From CAYVQZ01 sp964453435 (GTDB lineage: Bacteria > Abyssobacteria > SURF-5), in the NCBI GenBank assembly GCA_964453435.1, contig CAYVQZ010000001.1, forward strand, positions 1-64,000: a DNA stretch of 64,000 nt. The letters run 5' to 3'. Made by a program: the position numbers and the translations under genes. The notes below the pieces were generated by a model that had not been told where the DNA came from, made no database searches, and saw only the letters and a list, made by a program, of their open reading frames with translations. This document shows positions 33,329-41,430 of this stretch, piece after piece (position 1 is the first letter of the stretch; each line of letters starts with the position of its first letter).

Positions 33329-34474
33329 TCAGGCCGGCTCGATTCGCGTCATGAGCCGGTCCACATCCTCTTCGTTATTATAGAAATTGAATCCCATGAT
33401 CAGGCAGCCGCGCATTGCGTGCGCCAGAATGAGTTCCTCCCTGAGCTCCAACGCCAGCTTGTACGGGTCCTGTTTCGGAAGCCGCAGAAGCACGATGCCC
33501 GACCACTGGTCGTTCTCGCGCGGGCTCACGACCTCGCACCCCTTGGCCGCCGCCTGTTCGCACAGATAGTCGGTCACCTCCTTGAGGCGGCGCTCGATGT
33601 TTTCGACACCTATTTCTTCGAGAAAACGCAAGGAGGCGTTCAACGCCGCTATGCCGACGAAATTCTTGCAGCCCTCCTCATACCTTCGAACGCTTTTCGC
33701 CGGTTCGAGATCGTATGATTCGGTGTTGTACTCGAAGTCCGCTTCCTTCTCGAGGCTGCCCCAACCCGTGTGAACAGGGCGCAGCCTCTCCAACAGCGAT
33801 TTTCGACAATAGAAAATCCCCAACCCCGGCAACCCCAGCAACCCCTTATGCGTTCCGGCGCTCAGGCAGTCGATGCCCTTCTCCCTCACATTCAGGCGGA
33901 TTGAGCCGAGACACTGAATCGGGTCCACCAGGAAAACAATGTCGCGTTCTTTGCAGAGCTTCGATATCGCTTCCAGGTTGCAGCGCTGGCCGGTATCGAA
34001 CTGTGGCCAGCTCACCGCGACCAGGCGGGTTCGGTCGGTGATGCCTTTCTCGATCGCCTCAGGTGTAATGCGGCGGTTGTCCTGCTCCACCAGAACCACC
34101 TTCACTCCGTTATGTTCCTGCGCCAGGAACGGATAGACGAGCGTGGGATACTCTCGCCGGGTCAGCAAAACCTCGTCGTCCTTTTCCCAAGGCATCGATT
34201 GGGCCAACCATAGAACTCCCTCGGCCGTGTTGCGGCTAAACGCTATTTCCGCCGGTTCGCATCCGATGAGATTCGCCACCTTCTCGCGCGTCTCGTTCAC
34301 CATCGGCTGAGCGAGTGTCTGCCCCACAATCCCCGTATTCATCAACGCGTCCACCATCTCTTTTGCGGCATCAGCAGTTGCCCTCGGAAGCGGCGACCTG
34401 CCATTGGCGAGCAAGTACACAAAGCTCTCTGTCACCGGAAACAGCTTCCGGATGGCCTCAAAATCCACACTCAT
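33329..34474 (-). CDS. Class V aminotransferase / cysteine-desulfurase-family PLP enzyme
   Basis: 381 residues. Fold type I PLP enzyme; LVDPIQCLG holds the cofactor-binding aspartate and SAGTHKGLLGLPGLG the PLP lysine. FSRNTAEGVLWLA near 80-92 is the phosphate-binding segment. Without a clear catalytic cysteine in the loop used by desulfurases, it may be a lyase or isopenicillin-epimerase-like enzyme. It heads a group with two iron-sulfur proteins on the same strand; the link is only positional. A GGAGGA site precedes the ATG. Confidence 0.8.
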   Translation of the reverse strand: MSVDFEAIRKLFPVTESFVYLLANGRSPLPRATADAAKEMVDALMNTGIVGQTLAQPMVNETREKVANLIGCEPAEIAFSRNTAEGVLWLAQSMPWEKDDEVLLTRREYPTLVYPFLAQEHNGVKVVLVEQDNRRITPEAIEKGITDRTRLVAVSWPQFDTGQRCNLEAISKLCKERDIVFLVDPIQCLGSIRLNVREKGIDCLSAGTHKGLLGLPGLGIFYCRKSLLERLRPVHTGWGSLEKEADFEYNTESYDLEPAKSVRRYEEGCKNFVGIAALNASLRFLEEIGVENIERRLKEVTDYLCEQAAAKGCEVVSPRENDQWSGIVLLRLPKQDPYKLALELREELILAHAMRGCLIMGFNFYNNEEDVDRLMTRIEPA

Positions 34475-34815
34475 CTGGAAAATCCTCCTTCGAACGCCAT
34501 CTCATAGTGGAAACAACGGGAGAATGCTGCCGGGTGAGTTACACACGCATCGTCGACGGCGATTATAATGTCCGCCACATTCAAAAATCAAGGGCCTTTC
34601 ATGACTGGCGCTCGGGTTCTCGAATTCTTATCGGCATGTATGATCTGTGTTGTATTAGCCGCTCGTTGCCGGGTCACCGCGCGATATGGAATCGCCGACG
34701 GCATCTGTCTCAGGATTACACATTATACCGAAAATTCGGCGGCGACGGTTGTGAGTGTGTGTCACGGTTCATGGCGGAGGTCGCCCTCTTCGGTAACAGA
34801 CACAATGAACTTTGG
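34475..34815. repeat. Gene gap with a fragment of the dispersed repeat
   Basis: No gene is supported in this 341-bp gap. At 34750-34779 a string of about 30 bp (TGTGAGTGTGTGTCACGG and following) matches 58535-58564 at about 26 of 30 positions. The rest shows nothing I recognise. Confidence 0.5.
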
Positions 34816-35598
34816 TCATGGCCCTTTTTGCAGGGCAACGGGGCACACTCTCTGACATTCGAAACAACAGTAGAAAAGTCCCAGGCTCACCGCCTGATAA
34901 TAATTCCAGAAATCGGGGCTCTTGACGAATTTCTTCCAGTCTTCCGGCGAGCCCTCCATGGCAAGGTCGGCGAGTCGTTTGATAAGGTTTGACAAGCCAT
35001 AGGGGAAATTATTGCGTGTGCAGGCTACCACATCGACGGTTCCGTCTTCCTTGATGGCGTTGACCGGACAGGCGGCAACGCATTCCATGCAGTTATCGCA
35101 GGGTGATTCCGAAAGGACATCGTCCGGCGCCAGGTCCGCGTTCGTCACAACCCCGCCCAGCCTCAGCCGCGACCCGAATTCGGGACTGATAAGCAGTCGG
35201 TTCAGCCCGAGTTTCCCCAGGCCGGCGGCCTCGGCCGCGTGCCTGAGCGACACGGGACCGATCAAACCTTTCGTCTCGTGGCTCATCTCGATAGGGAGAT
35301 GCGGCGGAATTGTCGACGCTCCGTAACCCGCCCTCTCCAATTCCCGAACGAACTTCAGGCCGATTCGGTTCAATTCGTCGTAGAGAATCATCAGATGCTG
35401 TGATTTTACCACCTCGCTCGGGCTTTCGATAGCCGCGTTTCCCATCAACACGCCGAAAACCACTATGGATTTAGCGCCCTTCACAAGAATGTCCAAGTCT
35501 GCTTTCGGCTCTATGCTCTCATAGGCTTCACGGCTCGCTATGCCCATGCAATCAACGTCAAGTGAAGTCCCCAGGCTCTTGATATCCGTCGAGTTCAT
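34816..35598 (-). CDS. 4Fe-4S protein, epoxyqueuosine-reductase (QueG)-like
   Basis: 260 residues. Two 4Fe-4S motifs are present: CDNCMECVAACPVNAI near 167-182 and CCFECQRVCPVA at the C-terminal end. The segment LRHAAEAAGLGKLGLNRLLISPEFGSRLRLG is typical of the QueG/reductive-dehalogenase-like corrinoid iron-sulfur family. It is shorter than true QueG and lacks the HEAT repeats, so the role in queuosine synthesis is doubtful; many such proteins in anaerobes are uncharacterised. It lies between the PLP gene and a second iron-sulfur gene. Confidence 0.76.
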   Translation of the reverse strand: MNSTDIKSLGTSLDVDCMGIASREAYESIEPKADLDILVKGAKSIVVFGVLMGNAAIESPSEVVKSQHLMILYDELNRIGLKFVRELERAGYGASTIPPHLPIEMSHETKGLIGPVSLRHAAEAAGLGKLGLNRLLISPEFGSRLRLGGVVTNADLAPDDVLSESPCDNCMECVAACPVNAIKEDGTVDVVACTRNNFPYGLSNLIKRLADLAMEGSPEDWKKFVKSPDFWNYYQAVSLGLFYCCFECQRVCPVALQKGP

Positions 35599-35665
35599 TT
35601 TTTGTCCTTTTGATTCTCATGGCCTGATTTCCCCGGTTCCACAACCGGCCTCTTCCACACAGATG

Positions 35666-36790
35666 TCACTCCAAAGGGCGCTTCTGGCCCGCCGCCTCAT
35701 TTTCAAACGCCACCGTGGAATGTAATTCGCGAGCGTTCGGGAAAATGGGCTCCCGCTCCGCGCGCTCGAGGCGAAGGGCTTCTGTCGGACACGTCACGGT
35801 GCACACTCCGCAGCCGATGCAGCGATTTTCGTCAACCTGCGCTTTCTCCGTCCCCTCGTTCAGAGAGATTGCGCTCAGCATGCAACGGTCGACACATGTG
35901 CCGCATGCCGCGCAATCTTCGCCCACTCGCGCGACAAAGTTTGACTTTGCGAGCGCCCTCGGGTTGTCCCATTTCGTCAAGCCGCGCGCAATCGAACAGC
36001 AGCAGCCGCAGCAAAAGCAAATCACGCCGTCTTTCATCTCGACCGCATTATCCGTCATGGTAATAAGTCCGAGGTCTCGCATTTCGTCCACGAACCTCTC
36101 CGCCTCGGCGCGGCCTATTTCTCTGCCGTCACCCCGTCCCACCATCAGCATGGCCGGCAGACCAATGAAGAGACACGAGCCGACCGGAAACTTGTCTCTA
36201 CATTCCCGTATGCCCAGCTTCTCGGTTCTGTTACGGCAGGGGCAGGGCGCCAAAGCCAACGCGCCCATGTTTGCGCTGTCCAGAAACGCATGGATGTCTT
36301 CGTGGGTCAATATTTGCTGTCCGGATGATATCGACTGATCCACCGGTACGGCGCGCCTCCCCGGCGTTCCCTTGGCCGAGGATTCGTAATAGCGGTAGAA
36401 GCCGTCCCTGATGAAAAATTCCTGATACAACTGGCCGGCCTTCAAGGTATCTTCGTCGTCCGTGTTGCGGAAAGGGTGATAATTGACGAGCAGCGGCACG
36501 ACGGGCAACATGTATTGCCCGCCGAACCCGACGATGACACCCTTATTTGTCATCTCCCCCAGCAACCGCTCCACTTCATCCACCGATTTTCCGGCCTTCA
36601 CGGCCAGCTCCTCAGCCGTCATGCGTTTGGGAGGAACCGACAACAGCGACGCGAGCTCCGCTTCCTCGGGGCTGTACAGCAGTTCAAGATATTTCAGAAA
36701 AGCGGGGGAGAAGTCGCCATCCACCTTCGGGGCCCCCGTTAAGTACATATCAATCTTTTCCGCAAGCTTTTTGTAAATGGATTCCGCCAT
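35666..36790 (-). CDS. Iron-sulfur protein with winged-helix-like N-terminus
   Basis: 374 residues. Residues about 40-110 resemble a winged helix (RMTAEELAVKAGKSVDEVERLLGEM). A cysteine cluster APCPCRNRT...C...C lies near 185-210, then CFCCGCCC near 260-268. The C-terminal part is a two-cluster ferredoxin: CAACGTCVDRCMLSAIS and CIGCGVCTVTCPTEAL. This architecture is common in uncharacterised proteins of sulfate reducers and related anaerobes, thought to move electrons. AGGAGGA precedes the ATG. Function not known. Confidence 0.78.
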   Translation of the reverse strand: MAESIYKKLAEKIDMYLTGAPKVDGDFSPAFLKYLELLYSPEEAELASLLSVPPKRMTAEELAVKAGKSVDEVERLLGEMTNKGVIVGFGGQYMLPVVPLLVNYHPFRNTDDEDTLKAGQLYQEFFIRDGFYRYYESSAKGTPGRRAVPVDQSISSGQQILTHEDIHAFLDSANMGALALAPCPCRNRTEKLGIRECRDKFPVGSCLFIGLPAMLMVGRGDGREIGRAEAERFVDEMRDLGLITMTDNAVEMKDGVICFCCGCCCSIARGLTKWDNPRALAKSNFVARVGEDCAACGTCVDRCMLSAISLNEGTEKAQVDENRCIGCGVCTVTCPTEALRLERAEREPIFPNARELHSTVAFENEAAGQKRPLE

Positions 36791-36946
36791 GATGTTTCCT
36801 CCTGAATATGGTTTACCGGATGAACTTTAGCCGCCTGATGGCTCACAAACGATAAGGTTGTCCAATCACCGAACACGCGAAAAAAACTCTTCCATTGCGC
36901 GCGGATATTGAGCGGGTTCTTCGTGCGCATACCTGCTTATGGTCGA

Positions 36947-36982
36947 CTCTTCCTGCTTCGGAGCGTTATGAAGCAGGAAGAG
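36947..36982. other. Perfect 13-bp hairpin between TetR and iron-sulfur genes
   Basis: CTCTTCCTGCTTC (36947-36959) and GAAGCAGGAAGAG (36970-36982) pair perfectly around a 10-nt loop. Read from the minus strand it lies 65 nt after the TetR stop and about 160 nt before the next start. No T-run follows on either strand, so it could be a processing site or a weak terminator. Confidence 0.6.
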
Positions 36983-37046
36983 CGAGACGCCTCCCCGCCG
37001 GGAACGGTTGCCGACACGAATCAACGCCGCTCCGTTCGAAGCGAAT

Positions 37047-37631
37047 TCATAGTGTATAGGTATCGATGACGCGGCGCAGCATGGCAATATTATCCTGCAT
37101 TATCGTTGGCTCTTTGTGAGTCTTTCTCAAAAGGAATGCGCCCTGTATTTGGGCCAGCGCAAATTCGGCGAGCTGTTTCGACGGCAGCGTTTCCAAGAAG
37201 GAGCCGTCAGACTTACCTTCGTCGAAAACCCGTTCAAGCTCTCTTGCCCATGCCCCGAAAAATTCACTCAGGAATTCGCGAAATTTCTCGTTCATCGTGC
37301 TCATTTCCTGGGCCAGATTTCCGAAGGGGCAGCCGAGTTCTCCATGTCGCGACAAACCTAGCGTCAGGATTCTGTCGAGAAAGTTATTTATTCGCTCCTT
37401 CGGATTCAATTCGGGATTGGCCAGGCATGGCTCAATCACGTAAGCATGGAACTGCCGTATCCTTTCGGTCAGGATGTCGAACCCGAGCTTTTCCTTGCTT
37501 TCGAAGTGGTAATAGAAATTGCTCTTGGTCACCGATGTCGCATCAAGGATATCCTGGATGCTTGTGTTGCTGAAGCCTTTGCTGTGAATCAACTTCGCGG
37601 CTTTTGACAAGATTTTTTGCTTGGTTCCCAT
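37047..37631 (-). CDS. TetR-family transcriptional regulator
   Basis: 194 residues. The N-terminal helix-turn-helix is TSIQDILDATSVTKSNFYYHFESKEKL (about 23-49), the hallmark of the family; the rest is an all-helical ligand domain with GELGCPFGNLAQEM typical of the AcrR/YcdC-like C-terminal group. A 22-bp palindrome overlaps its transcription start, so it likely represses itself. Targets could be the iron-sulfur genes downstream or the CoA-ligase gene on the other side. Ligand unknown, perhaps an acyl-CoA given the neighbours. Confidence 0.87.
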   Translation of the reverse strand: MGTKQKILSKAAKLIHSKGFSNTSIQDILDATSVTKSNFYYHFESKEKLGFDILTERIRQFHAYVIEPCLANPELNPKERINNFLDRILTLGLSRHGELGCPFGNLAQEMSTMNEKFREFLSEFFGAWARELERVFDEGKSDGSFLETLPSKQLAEFALAQIQGAFLLRKTHKEPTIMQDNIAMLRRVIDTYTL

Positions 37632-37645
37632 CCGTGCTCCAAAGG

Positions 37646-37667
37646 TAGTACTGACCGGTCGGTACTA
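37646..37667. promoter_or_regulatory. Palindromic TetR operator
   Basis: TAGTACTGACCGGTCGGTACTA is reproduced by its reverse complement apart from one base pair. It lies 15 bp before the TetR start codon and directly after the -10 box at 37670-37675, so binding would block transcription start. The size and symmetry suit a TetR dimer. Confidence 0.72.
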
Positions 37668-37669
37668 AA

Positions 37670-37698
37670 ATTCTACCTCCTCGAACGAATATTGTCAA
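37670..37698 (-). promoter_or_regulatory. Sigma-70 promoter of the TetR gene
   Basis: TTGACA (37698-37693), 17 bp, TAGAAT (37675-37670) on the minus strand, followed at once by the palindromic operator. Confidence 0.7.
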
Positions 37699-37775
37699 GC
37701 ACTGGGAAAGAAAAAACGAAGCCTTTCATGCGCAGGTCTCACTTGCACAAAGGGTTGCCATGTCTTCCTGACACA

Positions 37776-37842
37776 GCGAAGAATCTCAAGCCAAAAATTT
37801 CAAATTTGGGAGATTTTTCGTGGCGTCGCTCATCAAAATGAC
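37776..37842. repeat. REP-like inverted repeat
   Basis: CGAAGAATCTC (37777-37787) pairs with GAGATTTTTCG (37810-37820) with one wobble, and the inner part CCAAAAATTTCAAATTTGG forms a second small stem. The right flank reads CTCATCAAAATGAC. No ORF is present. It lies between the TetR and CoA-ligase genes; the rest of 37700-38062 shows nothing else. Confidence 0.45.
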
Positions 37843-38062
37843 AAAACGGTGGCCCGCTCAAAAACATACAAGAAAGGAAGCCATTGAAGCAACACACCCA
37901 AAATATCCGACTCCGGCTTCTTTGCAGACCAGCGTGTATATGCATTCCATTTTCGCCGGAACAAAAAAATAATTGACCGGAAATTGCGGATTGACTACAA
38001 TGCTTCAGGTACTCTGCGACGGACAACGGAAGCGATGAAGAAGAAAATATTGCGGAGGAGAT

Positions 38063-39529
38063 ATGAGCGCTCGAGTCGAGTCGGATTCCCGTGTGAAAGC
38101 AAGCAATCTGGACGCATTGTTCAGGCCTCGCTCCGTAGCGCATGTCGGAGCGTCGCCCCGCCCCGCCGCCGGCAGATTTAACTACACGCGGTACCTCACG
38201 CTGATGAAGTTTCAAGGCAAAATCTATCCGGTGAACCCGAAATACGAGGAGATATTCGAGTTGCCGTGTTACCCGAACCTTGCGGCGACGCCGGGCGAAA
38301 TCGACCTCGCAATCCTGGCCGTTCCGGCCGCCCGATGCCCGGAAGCGCTTCGCGACGTCCCTCCGGGAAAGGTCAAGTATGTCATTATTCACACGTCGGG
38401 TTTTGGCGAAATCGACAAGCGGGACCTCGAAGCCGAAATACTTCGTTTCGCGCGAGAGAAACAATTCCGCGTCATCGGCCCGAACTGCATGGGAGTGTAC
38501 AGCCAACAGGGAAGAATCGGTTTCTGGAGGGAGCACTGGGAAATTGTCGACCGGCCCGGCTCGGTGGGTTTCATTTCGCAGTCAGGCGGCCACGCCGTCA
38601 ACCTGATTCTCAGCGGAATGAACACCGGCATCAACTTCGACAAGGTCATCTCTCTTGGCAACCAAATCGACCTTTCAATAAACGAATTGCTCGAGTACAT
38701 GGGCGAGGACGAGAGCATCGGAGTCATTGGGGTATACGTCGAGGATATTCGAGATGGCCGCTCGTTCCTGCGTCTTCTTAAAGAGATAACCGCCCGAAAA
38801 CCAGTCGTCGTGTGGAAAGGCGGCATCACGCCCGAGGGCAAGGCCGCCGCCGCCACCCATACGGGTTCCCTCGGCGGAAATGAAACTGTTTTTGCGTCCG
38901 CCATGCGCCAGGCCGGAGTCATAACGGTTAACGACTTCAACCAGCTCTTGCGGGTGCTTCGCCTCTTACAGCCACAGGTCGAATTGCCGGGCGGCCGCCT
39001 GGCAATCTTTTCTCCCGGCGGCGGGAACAGCGTGAGCATCAGCGACCTGTTCACGTCTCAGCCAAATCTGCTCCTCCCGCGGCTGAAGCAGGAAACGCAG
39101 GAAAAATTGAGGACACTGTTGCCCGAGGAGAACGTGGACGTCAAGAACCCTATCGACCCGGGCGCCGTCGGCTCTCTCCGGCTCGACCAGCTTCTGAAGG
39201 TGGTGGGCGCCGACCCGCAAATCGACTCGATTGTCATTCTTATCAGCGCCGACTATCTGTCCAACATCAAGAGCGAGGAAAGCCGCGTGCTTGCCGTTGA
39301 AATGATTGCCGACATGCTCTCACGCTACTCCAAGCGAATCGGAAAACCCATCTATGTCTTGCTCCAGCAACACAGGCAGAATCATGAGGATTACGACCGG
39401 TACCGCCGTATCATGGTGGATAAGTTCAATGAAAAGCGTATTCCCTGGGTGGATGGCTCGTTCAAAGAAGCGGCCGAGGTTTTCTCGAAACTGGTCCGAT
39501 ACCAACAATGTCGAAGCGCTTCGGGATAA
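38063..39529 (+). CDS. ADP-forming acyl-CoA synthetase alpha-like protein
   Basis: 488 residues. The CoA-binding Rossmann domain (FRPRSVAHVGASPRPAAGRFN, 20-40) and two ligase_CoA domains follow the order of the alpha part of NDP-forming acetyl/acyl-CoA synthetases. H266 in THTGSLGGN aligns with the phosphorylated histidine. These enzymes make ATP from acyl-CoA in anaerobes. The ATP-grasp beta part is neither fused nor adjacent, so it must lie elsewhere or the protein has another role. GGAGGAG precedes the ATG. Confidence 0.83.
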   Translation: MSARVESDSRVKASNLDALFRPRSVAHVGASPRPAAGRFNYTRYLTLMKFQGKIYPVNPKYEEIFELPCYPNLAATPGEIDLAILAVPAARCPEALRDVPPGKVKYVIIHTSGFGEIDKRDLEAEILRFAREKQFRVIGPNCMGVYSQQGRIGFWREHWEIVDRPGSVGFISQSGGHAVNLILSGMNTGINFDKVISLGNQIDLSINELLEYMGEDESIGVIGVYVEDIRDGRSFLRLLKEITARKPVVVWKGGITPEGKAAAATHTGSLGGNETVFASAMRQAGVITVNDFNQLLRVLRLLQPQVELPGGRLAIFSPGGGNSVSISDLFTSQPNLLLPRLKQETQEKLRTLLPEENVDVKNPIDPGAVGSLRLDQLLKVVGADPQIDSIVILISADYLSNIKSEESRVLAVEMIADMLSRYSKRIGKPIYVLLQQHRQNHEDYDRYRRIMVDKFNEKRIPWVDGSFKEAAEVFSKLVRYQQCRSASG

Positions 39530-39648
39530 CCGGCGGAAAAAAGCCCGCGTCTCCACATGAGCGCATCGGAAAAGACTGAACGGGTTGCTGGTTCAAATTC
39601 CGACGTTGGTCAGAGCCGTCGCCGGCGCCCGGAACGATGGCTCTCAAT

Positions 39649-41238
39649 TTATCGCTTCAACACCGTGCCGGGCAGCGCGCCGGTATGCTCGTTGTCTTCC
39701 ACCACAATCTTGCCGTTAACGATGACTGCCTTGATACCGACCGGATACTGATTCGGGTCCTGGTACGTGGCTCGGTCGGCTATCGTGTCGGAATCGAACA
39801 ACACCAGGTCGGCCTTCTTGTCCTTGGCGATAATGCCCCGGTCCTTGAGTCCGAGCCGTGAGGCGGGGAGTGATGTCATTTTCCGGATTGCTTCGGACAG
39901 AGAGATTACCCGTTCTTCTCGCACGTATTTTCCCAGTATTCGCGGAAACGTTCCGTACGTTCGCGGGTGGGGCATCGCCATGCCGAGTATCCCGTATGGA
40001 GCGAACGCGGCGGCGTCCGACCCTGTCATCACCCGTGGATGTTGGAGAAACAGTCGTATGTTGTCCTCCGATTGGGTCATGATATTGACGAACGCGAAAC
40101 AGTTGCACTCCACGATGATGTCCATCATTGTGTCGAGCGGGTCTTTCCCTAATTCTTCGGAAATCTGCCGGACCGTTTTCCCCTGATATTCGGGATGCCC
40201 GACGCTGAGCCCGATAAAGACGCCGTCCCAGCCGCCCGTAACGTTCTCGACGTTGAGTTCGCTTTCGCCTCTTCGCATTTCTTCTTTGATGCGTTCACGC
40301 GTGGCGCCATCGCCCAGCCTCTTCAACAACGCTTCGTTTCCCTCGTCGTGAACCCAGTAGGGGAGGAGCGCAGTAAGCTCGGTGCTGCCCGCTTCGTACG
40401 GATATTGGTCCGCCGCGATGTCCATTCCCCTTTCCAGCGCCCGGTCAATCAGTTCAAGCGCCTGAGGACCCGTCTCCCAGAACCGCCTGCCGGAGACTTT
40501 CAGATGACTTATCTGAACCGGAACGCCGGCGCATTCACCTATCTCTATCGCTTCCGAAAGGGCGTTCAGCAGGGTTTCTCCTTCGCCCCGGATGTGACTG
40601 GAATAAATTCCGCCCCTTCGCGCGACCGTCTTGCTCAGTTCGATGAGTTCCCGCGTTTGCACAAAACAGCCTGGCGGATAGATTAATCCCGTGGATATTC
40701 CGAAGACTCCGTGGTCGAAGGCCGATTCAATTCCGCGCTGCATTCTCTTCATCTCTTCGTCCGTCGGCGGGCGGTCCGTGCGCCCCATCATCGCATCGCG
40801 AAGCGTGCCGTGGCCCAAAAGATGCACGATATTGACGGCAACGCCCCTTTTCAATAAAACATCATTGTATTCCTCGAACGTTGTCCAGCTCAGGTCGAGG
40901 TCAATCATCCTCGCCAGCGCCTCGGCGTCTTTCCGCGCGTCGCCTTCCATCGGCGCGACGGAAGAACCACAGTGACCGATTACCTCTGTCGTCACCCCCT
41001 GATGCGTTTTGCTCTGCGCCTTTCCATTCACCACCAGCAAGGGGCCGGAATGCGTGTGCATGTCAATGAAGCCGGGCGCCAGATGAAGCCCGTCGGCATC
41101 GATTGTTCGTTTTGCCCGAGCGTTTTCGAGGCCCCCGATATCGATGATGGTGTCTCCGCTTATCCCGATGTCGGCAACGTACTCCTGTTTTCCGGTTCCA
41201 TCCAGCGCCAGCGCGTTTCGGATGAGGAGCTCAAGCAT
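39649..41238 (-). CDS. N-acyl-D-amino-acid deacylase (D-aminoacylase) family amidohydrolase
   Basis: 529 residues. Zinc-dependent amidohydrolase that removes acyl groups from N-acyl-D-amino acids or related amides. The HxH pair is H61/H63 (GFIDMHTHSGP), the bridging cysteine is C90 (VIGHCGSSVAP), later histidines are in YSSHIRGE and QISHLKVSG, and the metal aspartate region is VMTGSDAAAFAPYG. Length is usual. The neighbouring acyl-CoA genes suggest it frees a carboxylic or fatty acid from an amide, but this is inference. Only weak Shine-Dalgarno sequence (GAGGCACG) precedes the ATG. Confidence 0.84.
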   Translation of the reverse strand: MLELLIRNALALDGTGKQEYVADIGISGDTIIDIGGLENARAKRTIDADGLHLAPGFIDMHTHSGPLLVVNGKAQSKTHQGVTTEVIGHCGSSVAPMEGDARKDAEALARMIDLDLSWTTFEEYNDVLLKRGVAVNIVHLLGHGTLRDAMMGRTDRPPTDEEMKRMQRGIESAFDHGVFGISTGLIYPPGCFVQTRELIELSKTVARRGGIYSSHIRGEGETLLNALSEAIEIGECAGVPVQISHLKVSGRRFWETGPQALELIDRALERGMDIAADQYPYEAGSTELTALLPYWVHDEGNEALLKRLGDGATRERIKEEMRRGESELNVENVTGGWDGVFIGLSVGHPEYQGKTVRQISEELGKDPLDTMMDIIVECNCFAFVNIMTQSEDNIRLFLQHPRVMTGSDAAAFAPYGILGMAMPHPRTYGTFPRILGKYVREERVISLSEAIRKMTSLPASRLGLKDRGIIAKDKKADLVLFDSDTIADRATYQDPNQYPVGIKAVIVNGKIVVEDNEHTGALPGTVLKR

Positions 41239-41362
41239 TGGTCGTGCCTCCGTTTAGCATGTTGTAGAAGAATGGAGAACCGATGAGCTTCATAAGGTCT
41301 TGCTCGCCACGGCAGACATGTTCGACCCAATAATCTATCACAGCGTTTCCCTTCGCACAAAC

Positions 41363-41406
41363 AGAAAAAAAAGAGGGTCGGGGAAATTGAATCCCCGCGA
41401 CCCTCT
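41363..41406 (-). terminator. Intrinsic terminator after the leftward thiolase gene
   Basis: AGAGGGTC (41372-41379) pairs with GACCCTCT (41399-41406), extended by GGGGA/TCCCC with a 2-nt bulge. On the minus strand a run of eight U residues follows. It lies 25 bp after the thiolase stop. Confidence 0.88.
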
Positions 41407-41430
41407 TGCGGATTTTTTTGTAAACTCGGC

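Noticed and set aside
39585..39605. tRNA T-loop-like string GGTTCAAATTCC
   Set aside because: The flanks do not pair into a T-stem and no anticodon or acceptor stem can be folded around it.
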